Shown here: positions 8,285 through 20,223 of the stretch, piece after piece
Layout of the letters: each line of letters starts with the position of its first letter
Numbering within the stretch: the stretch's first letter is position 1
Translations under genes and position numbers: made by a program
Notes under the pieces: generated by a model
The model's input: only the letters and a program-made list of their open reading frames with translations
What the model was told of the DNA's origin: nothing
Databases searched by the model: none
NCBI RefSeq assembly: GCF_003056725.1
Contig: NZ_QBKZ01000013.1
Coordinates: 59,519 to 123,518 of the forward strand
From: Mangrovicoccus ximenensis
GTDB lineage: Bacteria > Pseudomonadota > Alphaproteobacteria > Rhodobacterales > Rhodobacteraceae
Length of the DNA: 64,000 nt
Direction of reading: 5' to 3'

Positions 8285-9379
8285 ATGGCCGACCTGAAGC
8301 TGACGAACGTGGCCAAGGCCTATGGCGCGGTGGAGGTGCTGCGCAACATCAACCTCGAGATCGATGCGGGCGAGCTGATCGTCTTCGTCGGACCCTCGGG
8401 CTGCGGCAAGTCCACGCTCCTGCGGATGATCGCCGGGCTGGAGAAGATCACCGGCGGCACGCTGGAGATCGGCGGCCAGGTCATGAACGACGTCCCTCCC
8501 GCCCAGCGGGGGATCGCCATGGTGTTCCAGAGCTATGCGCTCTATCCGCATATGACCGTGCGGGACAACATGAGCTTTTCCTTGCAGCTCGCTGGAAAGT
8601 CGAAGGATGAAATCAACCGCGCCGTCGAGGAGGCGGCGCGGAAGCTTCAGCTGGAAAACTATCTCGACCGCCTGCCCAAGGCGCTGTCGGGCGGCCAGCG
8701 CCAGCGCGTCGCGATCGGCCGCGCCATCGTGCGCGACCCGCAGGTCTATCTCTTCGACGAGCCGCTTTCCAATCTCGACGCGGCGCTGCGCGTCGCCACG
8801 AGGATCGAGATCGCCCAGCTGAAGCAGTCCATGCCCGACAGCACGATGATCTACGTGACCCATGACCAGGTGGAGGCGATGACGCTCGCCGACCGGATCG
8901 TGGTTCTGGCCGGGGGCGGCATCGCGCAGGTCGGGGCGCCGCTGGAGCTCTACGAGCGGCCCGCAAACACCTTCGTGGCGCAGTTCATCGGCTCGCCCGC
9001 GATGAATCTCTTCGAGGCGGAGATCGCCGCAACTGGGCAGGAGACCCGGTTGCGTCTTGCAACCGGCACCGAGATCTCGGCCGCCGTGCCGTCGCCTGGG
9101 CATCTCGCCGGAGCCAAGGTCCAGTTCGGCATCCGTCCCGAGGATCTGGTGATCGCGGAGAACGGCGCCATGCCCTTCATCGAGTTCCGCACCGACATCG
9201 TCGAGAAGCTGGGCGATACCACCGTGCTCTACAGCAATGATCCCAGCCAGAATGACGGCCAGATGATCGCCAAGCAGCCGGGCATCGTGAATGTCGAGCC
9301 GGGTTCGGTGCTGCAGATGACGGCTGTGCCGCAGAAGATCCATGTCTTCCACAAGGGCAAGTCGCTTCGCTACCTGTGA
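8285..9379 (+). CDS. aglK: Alpha-glucoside ABC transporter ATPase
   Basis: A 364-residue MalK-type ATPase. I chose the ATG at 8285, after GGGAGGAG, because it gives the standard MADLKL beginning. Walker A is GPSGCGKST (36-44), the Q-loop VFQSYALYPHM, signature LSGGQRQRVAIGRA (134 onward), Walker B VYLFDEP (154-160) and the switch His193 in VTHDQ. The C-terminal TOBE/regulatory domain follows from about residue 235. It energises AglEFG and closes the operon. Overall length equals the MalK/UgpC family. Confidence 0.92.
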   Translation: MADLKLTNVAKAYGAVEVLRNINLEIDAGELIVFVGPSGCGKSTLLRMIAGLEKITGGTLEIGGQVMNDVPPAQRGIAMVFQSYALYPHMTVRDNMSFSLQLAGKSKDEINRAVEEAARKLQLENYLDRLPKALSGGQRQRVAIGRAIVRDPQVYLFDEPLSNLDAALRVATRIEIAQLKQSMPDSTMIYVTHDQVEAMTLADRIVVLAGGGIAQVGAPLELYERPANTFVAQFIGSPAMNLFEAEIAATGQETRLRLATGTEISAAVPSPGHLAGAKVQFGIRPEDLVIAENGAMPFIEFRTDIVEKLGDTTVLYSNDPSQNDGQMIAKQPGIVNVEPGSVLQMTAVPQKIHVFHKGKSLRYL

Positions 9380-9394
9380 CCCGGGCCGCTGCGC

Positions 9395-11579
<2,185 letters not shown>

Positions 11580-11610
11580 TCCGCGGGGCTGACCCGACAA
11601 GATCCAAGCG

Positions 11611-11633
11611 CGCGCTTACACGACGTAAGCGCG
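11611..11633. terminator. Stem-loop between guaB and the convergent LysR fragment
   Basis: A perfect 9-bp inverted repeat (11611-11619 with 11625-11633, 5-nt loop) lies 31 nt after the guaB stop and just before the convergent LysR stop. It could end transcription from both sides, but no T-run follows in either direction, so the call rests on position. Confidence 0.4.
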
Positions 11634-11636
11634 TGC

Positions 11637-12380
11637 TTATGCGTTGCGGCAGGCCGCCTCCAGCAGCGCGACCTTGCGGCCGATGAGGCCGAAGACCCGC
11701 TCGGCCGCGGCCGACATATCCCGGTCGCGCCGCCGGATCAGCGAATAGGGCGCCACCGCCATGTCCGAGTCGATGTCGAGGATCTCGATATTGCCGCCCA
11801 GCGACTGGCTGCCGGCATAGAACTGGGCCACTGCGCGGGCGACCGGAGCGATGGCATTGGTCTCCGAGATCAGCGCCAGCGTCAGCAGCAGCGACGCGGT
11901 GCCGAGGATGCGGCCGGGCAGGGGCAGCCCGTGCTCCAGCAGGTATTGCTCGACCGTCTGGCGCTGCATGCCGCCGGGCGGCTGCATCACCCAGTCATAG
12001 CCGAGGCAGTCGCCGAGCGACGGCGGCGCGCTGCGGGTCAGCGGATGGCCGCGCCGCACGATCAGCGCCACCGGCTCCGGGCCGATCACCTGCATCTCGA
12101 CCAGGCGGCTGTCGATATTCTCGTGCAGGCGGCCGATGTAGAAATCGAGCCCCCGTACCGACAGTCCCTCGGCGAGCTTGTCCGAGGTGTCGACCTGCAC
12201 CGAGATGCGGATCTCGGGGAAGGTCACGCGCAGCTCGCGGATCGCGGGCAGGACCAGCTCCAGCGCGGGGCCGGTCACCGCGCCGATGCGCACCTCGCCC
12301 TGCGCGCCATGGGCCAGATCCTGCATCTCGACATGGGCGTCGTCGAGCTGCGCCAGCACCGCCCGGGCGCGCCGCGCCAC
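11637..12380 (-). pseudogene. LysR-type regulator, effector-binding domain only (5'-truncated)
   Basis: About 245 residues corresponding to the end of the LysR linker helix (RRARAVLAQLDDAHVEM) and the whole type-2 periplasmic-binding-like effector domain (GEVRIGAVTGPALELVLP onward to the C-terminus). This subgroup resembles galactose/protocatechuate-type regulators. The DNA-binding helix-turn-helix and the start codon are missing. Upstream on the same strand the sequence switches frame into a small membrane protein. Without the HTH it cannot act as a regulator, so this is a remnant, or one side of an assembly join at about 12380. Confidence 0.8.
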
Positions 12381-12523
12381 GCTGCCGCTGCGATGGCCAG
12401 CGGCAGCGCGAAGGCAAAGGCCGAGCCCGGCAGCGGGCCGAACAGCGCCCAGACCGCGGCGATGGTGACAGCGGCCGCCGCGATGGCAAGGCCGAGAACG
12501 AACAGGAACTTTCCGAACGGCAT
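12380..12523 (-). pseudogene. Small membrane protein, 5' part
   Basis: An ATG at 12523 sits behind a strong AGGAGG site and opens a frame of about 47 residues before it runs into the LysR fragment. It encodes two hydrophobic helices (FLFVLGLAIAAAAVTIAAVW, then AFAFALPLAIAAAA) separated by a Gly/Pro turn. I do not recognise a family. The good ribosome-binding site argues that it is the true beginning of a gene whose 3' end is missing. It diverges from the radical SAM gene, 111 bp away. Confidence 0.5.
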
Positions 12524-12634
12524 GGCATCCTCCTGCATCCCATCTGGGGCGCGGCGGTCCGTCCTGCCAGAGGCGGTTCGCCGCCCTTGCCAATGTTCCG
12601 CAAATGTTCCATGCTTCGCGGCATGGAGACCGCC

Positions 12635-13682
12635 ATGCGCAGACACGAGATCGCAACCGAACGGCGCCGCGGCCGGGGTGCCGCGACGAATGACACGCCC
12701 CGCTTCGAGGCGCTGGCGCATGTGCCGTTCAACGACGGCTGGGACATTCCCGAGGATCTGCCCTTCCTGCGCACCCATGTCGTGCACGAGGACGCGCGCA
12801 AGGTCCTGACGCGGAACCAGTCTCCGGACATCCCGTTCGACCGGTCGGTGAATCCGTATCGCGGCTGCGAACATGGCTGCATCTACTGCTATGCGCGGCC
12901 GAGCCATGCCTATCTGGGCCTGTCGCCCGGTCTCGATTTCGAAACGCGGCTGACGGTGAAGCCGAACGCGCCGGAACGGCTGGCGAAGGAGCTGTCGGCC
13001 AAGGGCTACGAGCCGCGCCCGATTGCCATCGGCACCAACACCGATGCCTACCAGCCGATCGAGCAGCAGCACCGGGTGATGCGCCGTCTCCTCGAGGTGC
13101 TGCTCGAATTCCGTCATCCGGTGACGATCACCACGAAGGGCACGCTGATCGAGCGCGATCTCGATCTGATCATCCGGCTGGCGGAGCGGAACCTGGTGCA
13201 GGTCGGCGTTTCGGTCACGACGCTGGACCCGGGGGTCGCCCGCAAGATGGAGCCGCGCGTGCCGGCGCCTGCACGGCGGCTCGGCACCATCGCGCGGCTG
13301 TCGCGGGCGGGCGTGCCGGTGCGGATCATGATGTCGCCGGTTATCCCGGCGCTGACCGACCACGAGATCGAGCGGGTGCTCGAGGCGGGCAAGGCCTCCG
13401 GGGCGAAAGCGGCGAGCTGGATCATGCTGCGCCTGCCGCTGGAGGTGGCCGGGCTCTTCCGCGACTGGCTGGATGAGCATTTCCCGGACCGCGCCGACCG
13501 GGTGATGGCCCGCGTGCGCGAGACCCAGGGCGGCCGCGACTACCGCCCCGATTGGGGCAAGCGGATGAAGGGCGAGGGCGTGCATGCCAACCTGGTGGCG
13601 CGCCGCTTCGACATTGCCTGCCGCAGGCTCGGGCTCGACGGCCCGCTGGCGCCGCTCGACGTGTCGCAGTTCCGCGTCCCGC
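12635..13682 (+). CDS. PA0069-family radical SAM protein (3' end joined to another gene)
   Basis: About 350 residues of a radical SAM enzyme of the PA0069/SplB-like family. The [4Fe-4S] motif CEHGCIYCYARPSHAYL lies near residue 85 and the SAM-binding region follows. I prefer ATG 12635, preceded by GGAG at 12625, over the in-frame ATG at 12623. The reaction is unknown for this family. The body is complete to LDVSQFRVPP, where family members have only a short tail left. After about 13682 the frame runs on into Arg/Pro-rich residues while the mechanosensitive channel begins in another frame. Loss is therefore at most some terminal residues and the enzyme may be functional. Confidence 0.8.
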
Positions 13683-15879
13683 CACGCCCGGCGAGGACGC
13701 GGCGCAGGAAAATGACGCCTCCGGCGAGGCCGCCGCCTCCGGTTCGGGGGACGGCGCCGCCGCCGAAGGCAGCGGCGATGGCGCGGAGGGCGGCGAAGAG
13801 ACCTTTGCCGCGCCCGACATCCACGGATTTGCCCAGCAGGCCGCCGAAATCATGACCGATTTCGCCAATGACCTGCAGAACCGCAGCCTTGCGCTGCTGG
13901 GCGACGTGCAGCGGCTGGCCTCGCTCCCGGAAGTCCTGTCGGAGACGCGCCGCGAGCGCATCATGAACGAGGGCCCCGCGCTCCTGGCCACGATCGTCGC
14001 GACGGTGGCGATCTACCGGCTGCTGCGCATCCTCGCGCGCATGGCGGTGCGCCGCCCCGAGACACGCACCATCCGCCGCGTCGCCAAGGCGGTCGCCATC
14101 CAGTCGGTGCTGCGCCTCGTCGGGCTGGTTCTGGCCTGGGTCGCGGGCTATGCCATGGCCTCGGCCTTCGGCGGCGGCACGGTCGCGGTCGTCCAGGCCT
14201 ATTATCTCAACGCCTTCCTCGTCGTCGGCGCGATCACGCTGATCCTGAGCCTCTTCGTGTCCTACAGCCCGCGCGACGTGACCTTCTCGCAGCTGCCGCA
14301 GGACATCGACACCACGATCTTCCGCAGCGTGAAACGGGTCTCGGGCCTGCTGGTCTACACCCTGGTCGCCATCGTGCCGATCGCCCGGGTCTGGTCGAAC
14401 TTCACCATCGCCTCCTCGCTGCGCTCGGTGCTTCTGACGCTGACCATGATCTTCGCGCTTCTGGCGATCCGGCGGCTGCACCGCGAGCTGCAGGACTGGC
14501 TGGAAGAGAAGAAGGCGGAAGAGGATGCCCGCAACGGCAGCGCCTCCGGCGAGGACGAATTCGCCAATGTCGTCTCCGACACCACCCAGACCATCTGGAA
14601 CAAGGCCTGGCCGCCGCTGGCGACGTTCTACGTGCTGACCTGCTACTGGATCGCGCTGACCCGGCCCTATGACATGGTCGACGTGCTGGGCAAGGCGACG
14701 CTGTGGAGCCTCGGCGCGCTGGTGCTGTTCCTCGGCTGCCTGCGCATCCTGTCGAAGGCCGGCGAGGCCGCCTTCCCGGTGCCGAAGGGCAAGGGGCGGC
14801 TGCTGCAGCTGTTCATCGAGCGGGTGAACGGCTTCCTGCCGACGCTGTCGGTGCTGCTCGGTCTCGCCGGGGTGATCGTCGCGATCATCTGGGGCCTCGC
14901 AGCCTGGGATCTCGCGCATTTCAGCAACCTGCTGCAGGCCGAGCGGATCTGGGGTCTGGCGACGGCATTGGTGATCGTGCTGATCGCGCTGGCGATCTGG
15001 GCAACGATCAGCGCCTGGATCGACGACCGGCTGACCTCCACCTCGCCGTTCCGCACCGTCTCGGCGCGGCAGCGCACGCTCCTGAGCCTGGCGCGCAACG
15101 CCATCACCATCGCGGTGATCGTCTTCGCGGGCATGATGGCGCTGAGCGAGCTCGGCATCAACATCGCGCCGCTGATCGCCGGTGCCGGGGTCATCGGCCT
15201 TGCCATCGGTTTCGGTGCGCAGAAGCTGGTGCAGGACATCATCACCGGCGTGTTCATCCAGCTGGAGAACGCGATCAACGAGGGCGATGTCGTCACCGTG
15301 GCGGGGATCTCGGGCTCGGTCGAGAGCCTGACCATCCGATCGGTCGGCATCCGCGACCTGTCGGGCACCTATCACCTGGTTCCGTTCTCGGCGGTGGACA
15401 CGGTGTCGAACTTCATGCGCCGCTTCTCCTACCATGTCGAAGTCGCGGGCGTCAGCTACGGCACCGATATCGACCTGGCGCGCGACGCGATGTTCGAGGC
15501 TTTCGAGAACGTCAAGAAGGGCGAGTTCGGCGCCTTCATCCTGGGCGACCTGGAGATGCACGGCGTCGTCAGTCTGGGCGACAGCTCGGTCAACATCCGC
15601 GCCCGGATCAAGACGCTGCCCGGCCAGCAATGGGGCGTCGGCCGCGCCTATACCGAGGAGATGAAGAAGGTCTTCGACCGCCACGGCATCGAGATCCCCT
15701 TCCCGCACCGCGAGCTGAAGATGCCGCCCGAGCTGTTCGAGAAGCTCGGCGACATGGCGAAGCGGCGCGAGGCGGAAAGCCTGCCGGCCTCGGCACCGCC
15801 GCACGATCCGTCGCATGCGCCGAAGCCGCTCGGCCCCGAAGCCGGACCGGCCCGCGACGAAGGCCCAGACGCCGACTGA
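13683..15879 (+). CDS. Large MscS-family mechanosensitive channel, 5'-truncated
   Basis: About 730 residues of a multi-helix MscS-type channel. It begins in an acidic Ala/Gly linker (GEDAAQENDASGEAA), then shows roughly ten membrane helices. The pore helix and cytoplasmic beta domain are typical: LIAGAGVIGLAIGFGAQKLV, then GVFIQLENAINEGDVV. The C-terminal vestibule domain is followed by a disordered Pro/Asp tail. Such channels release solutes on hypo-osmotic shock. No start codon, ribosome-binding site or signal peptide precedes the linker, and the upstream frame belongs to the radical SAM gene, so the N-terminal periplasmic part appears lost. Its 3' end is natural and convergent with the sensor-kinase remnant. 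Confidence 0.85.
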
Positions 15880-15884
15880 TCCCC

Positions 15885-16201
15885 CGGCCGGGGCCGGGAT
15901 CGCCGGTCACCTCGGTGCCGCCCGCCGGCGCCACCCGGTAGACCACCCGGTCGTCGGCCGCGAAGGCCAGGGTCGCGAAGGCCGAGGCGGGAAGGTCGAT
16001 ATCCGGTCCCTCCGGCCCGGCGATCGCGTGGTCGAGCATCGCCATTGCGGCGCTTTCCAGCAGACGGTCATAGGTCCGGTCGGCCCGCATCCCGGCCTGG
16101 ACCCAGAAGAGCAGCAGGAGCAGGCTGAAGACCGCGGCGATCCCGGCGCCGAGCGCCGCGAAGAGCCGTCCGGAAAGAGACGCCGCGTCAGGCGTCCTCA
16201 T
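15885..16201 (-). pseudogene. Sensor histidine kinase, N-terminal fragment (TctE-like)
   Basis: The frame starts at ATG 16201, overlapping the response-regulator stop by 14 bp, the usual coupling of such pairs. About 100 residues follow: one membrane helix (AALGAGIAAVFSLLLLLFWV), then the start of a periplasmic sensor domain (DRTYDRLLESAAMAML; AADDRVVYRVAPAGG) as in TctE-type kinases. The second helix, HAMP, HisKA and ATPase domains are absent, because the frame runs into the 3' end of the MscS gene near 15885. Non-functional as it stands. A kinase C-terminal fragment of the same general type occurs at 48775-48912. Confidence 0.75.
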
Positions 16202-16490
16202 CGAAGACCGCCATGTAGCCCAGCCCGCGGAAGGTGCGGATCGCCAGCGGCCCGCCCGCGGTCTTGCGGCGCAGCCGGGCGACGAACTGCTCGACCGCGT
16301 TCAGGCTCGGCGCTTCCTCGAAGGTGTAGAGCCGGTCGGCCAGCTCCTCCTTGGTCAGGACGCGGCCGAGATTGTCGAGCAGGATTTCCAGCAGCTGCAG
16401 CTCGCGCGCCTGCAGGACGACCTCGGCGCCGCCAAGCTCCAGCCGCCGCGCCGCGCGGTCATAGCGGAAGCCTTTCGCCTCGACGGCGTT
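16188..16490 (-). pseudogene. OmpR-type response regulator, DNA-binding domain only
   Basis: About 100 residues forming a complete winged-helix effector domain: GFRYDRAARRLELGG at the start, ARELQLLEILLDNLGRVLTKEELADRLY, the recognition part NAVEQFVARLRRK and the closing IRTFRGLGYMAV. The receiver domain with its phospho-accepting Asp is missing. The upstream DNA codes for RNase T2 in another frame. It is followed by the kinase start, so the two were a TctD/TctE-like pair controlling, in relatives, tricarboxylate transport. A tricarboxylate-type transporter lies 7 kb away, but a regulatory link is only speculation. Confidence 0.8.
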
Positions 16491-16499
16491 GCTGGCCCG

Positions 16500-17043
16500 A
16501 CCGGCCCGTGCCGAAGCGGTCCTCCAGCGCGCGGCGCAGCTCCGCCAGCGTCACCTGCCGGCCAAGCCGCTCCGCCATGACCGGCCCGAGCGCGGCGTTG
16601 ACCTCCTCGGTCAGCCAGAGCGCATCGCGGAAATAGCCGGGCTGGCCGTCCGCGTCCCCGTAGCAGCTGCCGTGCTTGGTCCATTCATGGCGCTCGAGCT
16701 GGCCGCGCACGCCGGGCATCAGCCGGATGAGCTTCACGGCGGTCCCGCGGTCGAGCGCGACCCTCGGCAGATCCTCCCAGTCGCCGTCGCGGTCGGCCTG
16801 CATGTCGGTGCGGGAGATGCCGCAATACTGGGTCCCGCGCGGCTGCGGCCAGAGCCCGTGCAGGGTGAAGCCCGCCTCGGTCCAGGGCAGCTTGCCGTCA
16901 TTGACGAGGCGGCATTCCGGCTTGCCGGGATTGCGGCCGAGATCGCAGAAGGCCGGCTGCCAGCTCAGCGCCAGCAGGTTCTCGGTGCTTTCCGCCTGGG
17001 CGGCACCGGCAAGGCAGAGGAAAAGGGCAAGGCAGCGCAGCAT
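16500..17043 (-). pseudogene. Ribonuclease T2 family protein, 3'-truncated
   Basis: Start ATG at 17043, with signal peptide MLRCLALFLCLAGAAQA, so the enzyme is secreted to the periplasm. Both catalytic segments are present: CAS I FTLHGLWP (His62) and CAS II HEWTKHGSC (His119, Glu120, His124). Disulfide cysteines are visible. RNase T2 enzymes cleave RNA through 2',3'-cyclic phosphates and serve nutrient scavenging. The frame is normal to about residue 180 (RRALEDRFG), then passes into response-regulator DNA. Only the last 20-30 residues should be missing, so residual activity is possible. It lies 48 nt downstream of folC on the same strand. Confidence 0.75.
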
Positions 17044-17090
17044 CGGGGGACCTCCTGGTCCCCCGTACCTAGCGCGGCGGCCGCCCGGCG

Positions 17091-18359
17091 TCACGCGTCG
17101 CGCAGCACCGATCCGGCAAGGTAGAGCGAGCCGCAGATCAGGATCCGCGCCTTCGGGGCCACGTCGTTCAGCGCGGCCAGCGCCGCCGGGACCGAGGCCG
17201 CGGCATTGGCGTTCATCCCGGCCGCTTCGGCGGCGGCAGCGGTTTCCTCGGCGCTGAGCGTCGCGGGCGCATCCGGGATGCCGACCGCGATCACGTTGCG
17301 CACATGCGCCGCTAGCGGCTTGAGGTAGCCGACCGGGTCCTTGGTGTTGAGCATGCCGCAGACCAGGATGGTCTCCTTCTGGGGCATGGTCGCCAGCGTT
17401 GCCGCCAGCGCCTCGCCCGCAGAGGGGTTGTGGCCGCCGTCGAGCCAGAGCTCGGCCTTCGGAACCAGCGCGTTCAGCTTGGTGTCCACCAGCGGCTGCA
17501 TCCGGGCGGGCCATTCGGCCCCGGCCAGCGCGGCCTCGCAGCCTTCGGCGGAGACGCCCAGCTGGCGCAGCGCGGCGACGGCCATGCCGGCATTCTCGAT
17601 CTGGTGGCGGCCGCGCAGGACCGGCTTCGGCAGGTCGACGAGCCCGGTGCTGTCCTGGTAGACCAGCTTGCCCATCTCTTCCCAGGCGTCGAAATCGCGT
17701 CCGCAGACGATCAGCGGCGCGCCGATCTCGGCGGCGCGGGCCTCGATCGCGTCCATCGCCTCCTCGGGCTGGCGCGCGACGATGCAGGGCACGCCGGGCT
17801 TCAGGATGCCTGCCTTCTCGCGGGCGATGTCGGCCAGCGTCTCGCCGAGGAACTGCTGGTGGTCGAGGCTGACCGGCGTGATCACCGTCAGGCGCGGCTG
17901 GTCGACCATGTTGGTCGCGTCGAGCCGGCCGCCCAGGCCGGTCTCCAGCAGGCACCAGTCGGCAGGCGTGCGCGCGAAGCCGAGGAAGGCGGCACAGGTG
18001 GTGATCTCGAAATAGGTGATCGGATCCGGGCCGTTGGCGGCGAGGCAGTCGTCGAGCAGGACGGTCAGCGCCTCTTCCGAGATCAGCTCGCCCGCCAGCC
18101 GGATGCGTTCGTGGAAGCGCACCAGATGCGGCGAGGTGTAGACATGCACCGACCCGCCCGCGGCCTCGAGGCCTGCGCGGATCATCGCCAGCGTCGAGCC
18201 CTTGCCGTTGGTGCCGGCGATGTGGATCACCGGCGGCAGCTTGCGCTCCGGGTGTCCGAGGGCCTCAAGCAGGCGCTCCACCCGGTCCAGCGTCAGGTCG
18301 ATCACTTTGGGGTGCAGCGTCATCATGCGCTCGAGCAGCGCGTCGGAGCTCTGGGTCAT
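17091..18359 (-). CDS. folC: Bifunctional folylpolyglutamate / dihydrofolate synthase
   Basis: A 422-residue Mur-ligase-family enzyme that adds glutamate to dihydropteroate and to folates in the cytoplasm. The P-loop is AGTNGKGST (48-56), followed by [14 protein letters not shown] and the omega-loop region. [13 protein letters not shown] and [26 protein letters not shown] are diagnostic for FolC. The C-terminal glutamate-ligase domain contains [15 protein letters not shown]. The start codon overlaps the accD stop by 4 bp (ATGA), the widespread accD-folC operon. It appears complete. Confidence 0.95.
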   Translation of the reverse strand: MTQSSDALLERMMTLHPKVIDLTLDRVERLLEALGHPERKLPPVIHIAGTNGKGSTLAMIRAGLEAAGGSVHVYTSPHLVRFHERIRLAGELISEEALTVLLDDCLAANGPDPITYFEITTCAAFLGFARTPADWCLLETGLGGRLDATNMVDQPRLTVITPVSLDHQQFLGETLADIAREKAGILKPGVPCIVARQPEEAMDAIEARAAEIGAPLIVCGRDFDAWEEMGKLVYQDSTGLVDLPKPVLRGRHQIENAGMAVAALRQLGVSAEGCEAALAGAEWPARMQPLVDTKLNALVPKAELWLDGGHNPSAGEALAATLATMPQKETILVCGMLNTKDPVGYLKPLAAHVRNVIAVGIPDAPATLSAEETAAAAEAAGMNANAAASVPAALAALNDVAPKARILICGSLYLAGSVLRDA

Positions 18360-19270
18360 TCTTTTGCCGGGGTCTCCGCCGAGGGCTCGCCGGGCGCGGG
18401 CAGGTCGCCCATGACCGCGGGGGAGAGGCCCATCAGCATGCGGGTGATGGTGATCAGTTCTTCGCGCATCTTGCCGCGCGGGGTGACGCGGTCGAGCATG
18501 CCGTGATCCAGCAGGTACTCGGCGCGCTGGAATCCTTCGGGCAGCTTCTCGCGGATGGTCTGCTCGATGACGCGGGGGCCGGCAAAGCAGATCAGCGCGT
18601 TCGGCTCGGCGATCTGCACGTCGCCCAGCATCGCGTAGCTCGCGGTGACGCCGCCGGTGGTCGGATGGGTCAGCACGACGATATAGGGCAGGCCCGCTTC
18701 CTTGAGCATCTGCACCGCGACCGTGGTGCGCGGCATCTGCATGAGGCTGAGGATGCCTTCCTGCATGCGCGCGCCGCCCGCGGCGGAGAACAGCACCAGC
18801 GGACGCCCGGTCTTCACCGCGGTCTCGGCGGCGGCGATGATCGCGTTGCCGACATACATCCCCATGGAGCCCGCCATGAAGCTGAAATCCTGCGCGGCGG
18901 CCACGATCGGCGTGCGGCCGATCTCGCCGGTGGCGACCAGCATCGCCTCATGCTCCTGGGTGGAGCGCTGCGCGGCCTTCATCCGGTCGGGATAGCGCTT
19001 CTGGTCGCGGAAATGCAGCGGGTCCGGCGTGGGCGCGGGGACCTTCACTTCCTGGAACAGGCCGCCGTCGAACAGCGCGATGAAGCGGTCGCGCGGCGTG
19101 ATCATCATGTGATGGCCGCAATTGGTGCAGACATTCAGGCTGTCGCGCAGTTCCCGGTGGAACAGCATGGTGCCGCACTCGTCGCACTTGGTCCACAGGT
19201 TCTCGGGCATCTCCCGGCGGGAGAAGAGCGAGTTGATCTTGGGACGGACGTAGTTCGAAATCCAGTTCAT
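18356..19270 (-). CDS. accD: Acetyl-CoA carboxylase carboxyltransferase subunit beta
   Basis: A 304-residue cytoplasmic protein starting [12 protein letters not shown] at ATG 19270. The N-terminal zinc ribbon has CDEC and CTNC (Cys29, 32, 48, 51). The crotonase-fold domain includes [11 protein letters not shown] and the oxyanion-hole glycines of [13 protein letters not shown]. With AccA it transfers CO2 from carboxybiotin to acetyl-CoA, making malonyl-CoA for fatty-acid synthesis. It overlaps folC by 4 bp and is followed by it on the same strand. The short acidic C-terminal tail is usual in this family. Intact. Confidence 0.95.
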   Translation of the reverse strand: MNWISNYVRPKINSLFSRREMPENLWTKCDECGTMLFHRELRDSLNVCTNCGHHMMITPRDRFIALFDGGLFQEVKVPAPTPDPLHFRDQKRYPDRMKAAQRSTQEHEAMLVATGEIGRTPIVAAAQDFSFMAGSMGMYVGNAIIAAAETAVKTGRPLVLFSAAGGARMQEGILSLMQMPRTTVAVQMLKEAGLPYIVVLTHPTTGGVTASYAMLGDVQIAEPNALICFAGPRVIEQTIREKLPEGFQRAEYLLDHGMLDRVTPRGKMREELITITRMLMGLSPAVMGDLPAPGEPSAETPAKE

Positions 19271-19337
19271 GGGCCTGCCTGTGTCTCGGGTGGCCTCCAG
19301 ATAGAGAGACCGCAGGGGAATTGCAATCAGCGCGCGG

Positions 19338-19775
19338 TCAGCGTCGCGTCGGGCGGGCGAGGACCGCCCAGGCCAGTGCCAGCGGCGCGAGGTCGAGCAG
19401 CGCCAGCCAGGGCGCCTCATAGAGCTGCTCCACCGGATAGGGCGCGTGCCACAGGGCGAGGCCCGACAGCTCGCTCTGGCTGGAAAAGACGAGGATCGCG
19501 AAGGCGTTGTTGGCGAGATGCAGGCCCCAGGCGGTGCCGAGATTGCCGCTGCGCCGGGTCAGGTCGGCGGCGACGATGCCGAAGGCCAGCGCATAGCCCA
19601 TGGCGAGCGGCGACATCAGCCCCATGCCCGGCGCGTAATGCGCTGCGGCGAAGAGCAGGGGCGGCAGCCCGAACCAGACCAAGGGCCAGCGCGGCAGCCG
19701 CGCCGCCAGCTGCTGCATGAGGAAGCCGCGGAACACCAGTTCCTCGGCCAGGGTCTGCACCGCGACCAGCGCCAG
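19338..19775 (-). pseudogene. CPBP intramembrane metalloprotease, C-terminal fragment
   Basis: About 145 residues with the CPBP (CAAX protease/bacteriocin-processing) motifs: TLAEELVFRGFLMQQL holds the EExxxR active site, FAAAHYA the second motif His, and LHLANNAF the third. Four hydrophobic segments follow. These enzymes cleave within membranes, but the bacterial substrates are mostly unknown. The N-terminal helices and start are absent; at about 19775 the frame switches to glutamine synthetase DNA on the same strand. All catalytic residues are retained, but without the first helices it is unlikely to fold. Confidence 0.75.
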
Positions 19776-19779
19776 CGTC

Positions 19780-20112
19780 GCCGAAGAAGGCGGAGCCGTC
19801 CTCGCGCCGCATCCACATCGGCACGAAGCGCCCGCCCGTCCCGGCCCAGTCGATCGGCAGCGGCCCGCGTCCGGTCGGCTCGGCGACCCCGTCGAGATCG
19901 CCTGCCTCGAAAAGCGGGCTGCCCGCGACATCGGTGCCCCAGATATCGACCCCGGCCGAGGACATCGGCATCCGCATTCCCCCGGCCATCAGCTTGGCGG
20001 CCTGCGGGGCGGGCAGCCGCTTGCCGCGGAACACGCCGTTCAGGTCGCAATGTGCGGCCAGCAGAAAAGGCGGGCGGAGCGGCGAAGTCTCGATATGCTC
20101 GTGAGCAGTCAT
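19780..20112 (-). pseudogene. Glutamine-synthetase-family protein, N-terminal fragment
   Basis: ATG at 20112 opens about 110 residues matching the beta-grasp N-domain of the GlnA-like family: CDLNGVFRGKRLPAPQAAKL, SSAGVDIWGTDVAGSPL, then RFVPMWMRREDGSAFFGDA. This type (gamma-glutamylpolyamine synthetase and relatives) works in polyamine or amine catabolism rather than ammonia assimilation. The ATP-grasp catalytic domain is missing because the frame passes into a CPBP protease near 19780. It is divergent from a GntR-type regulator with a shared control region, a common arrangement for catabolic glutamine-synthetase-like genes. Confidence 0.75.
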
Positions 20113-20138
20113 GCGGACGGTCCCATGCGGCGGTCGTG

Positions 20139-20169
20139 TGTTATAAAACATGGGTCACGTGGTATAACA
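20139..20169. promoter_or_regulatory. Candidate GntR operator
   Basis: TGTTATA at 20139-20145 and its exact reverse complement TATAACA at 20163-20169 flank 17 nt in the 111-nt space between the divergent glutamine-synthetase and GntR genes. The area is clearly AT-richer than its surroundings. Symmetry and position suggest a binding site for the adjacent regulator. Confidence 0.45.
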
Positions 20170-20223
20170 TGTGGAAGCATGATATAGCACCTGTGGGAGG
20201 TATCTTTGCCGGGTGATGGAAAT

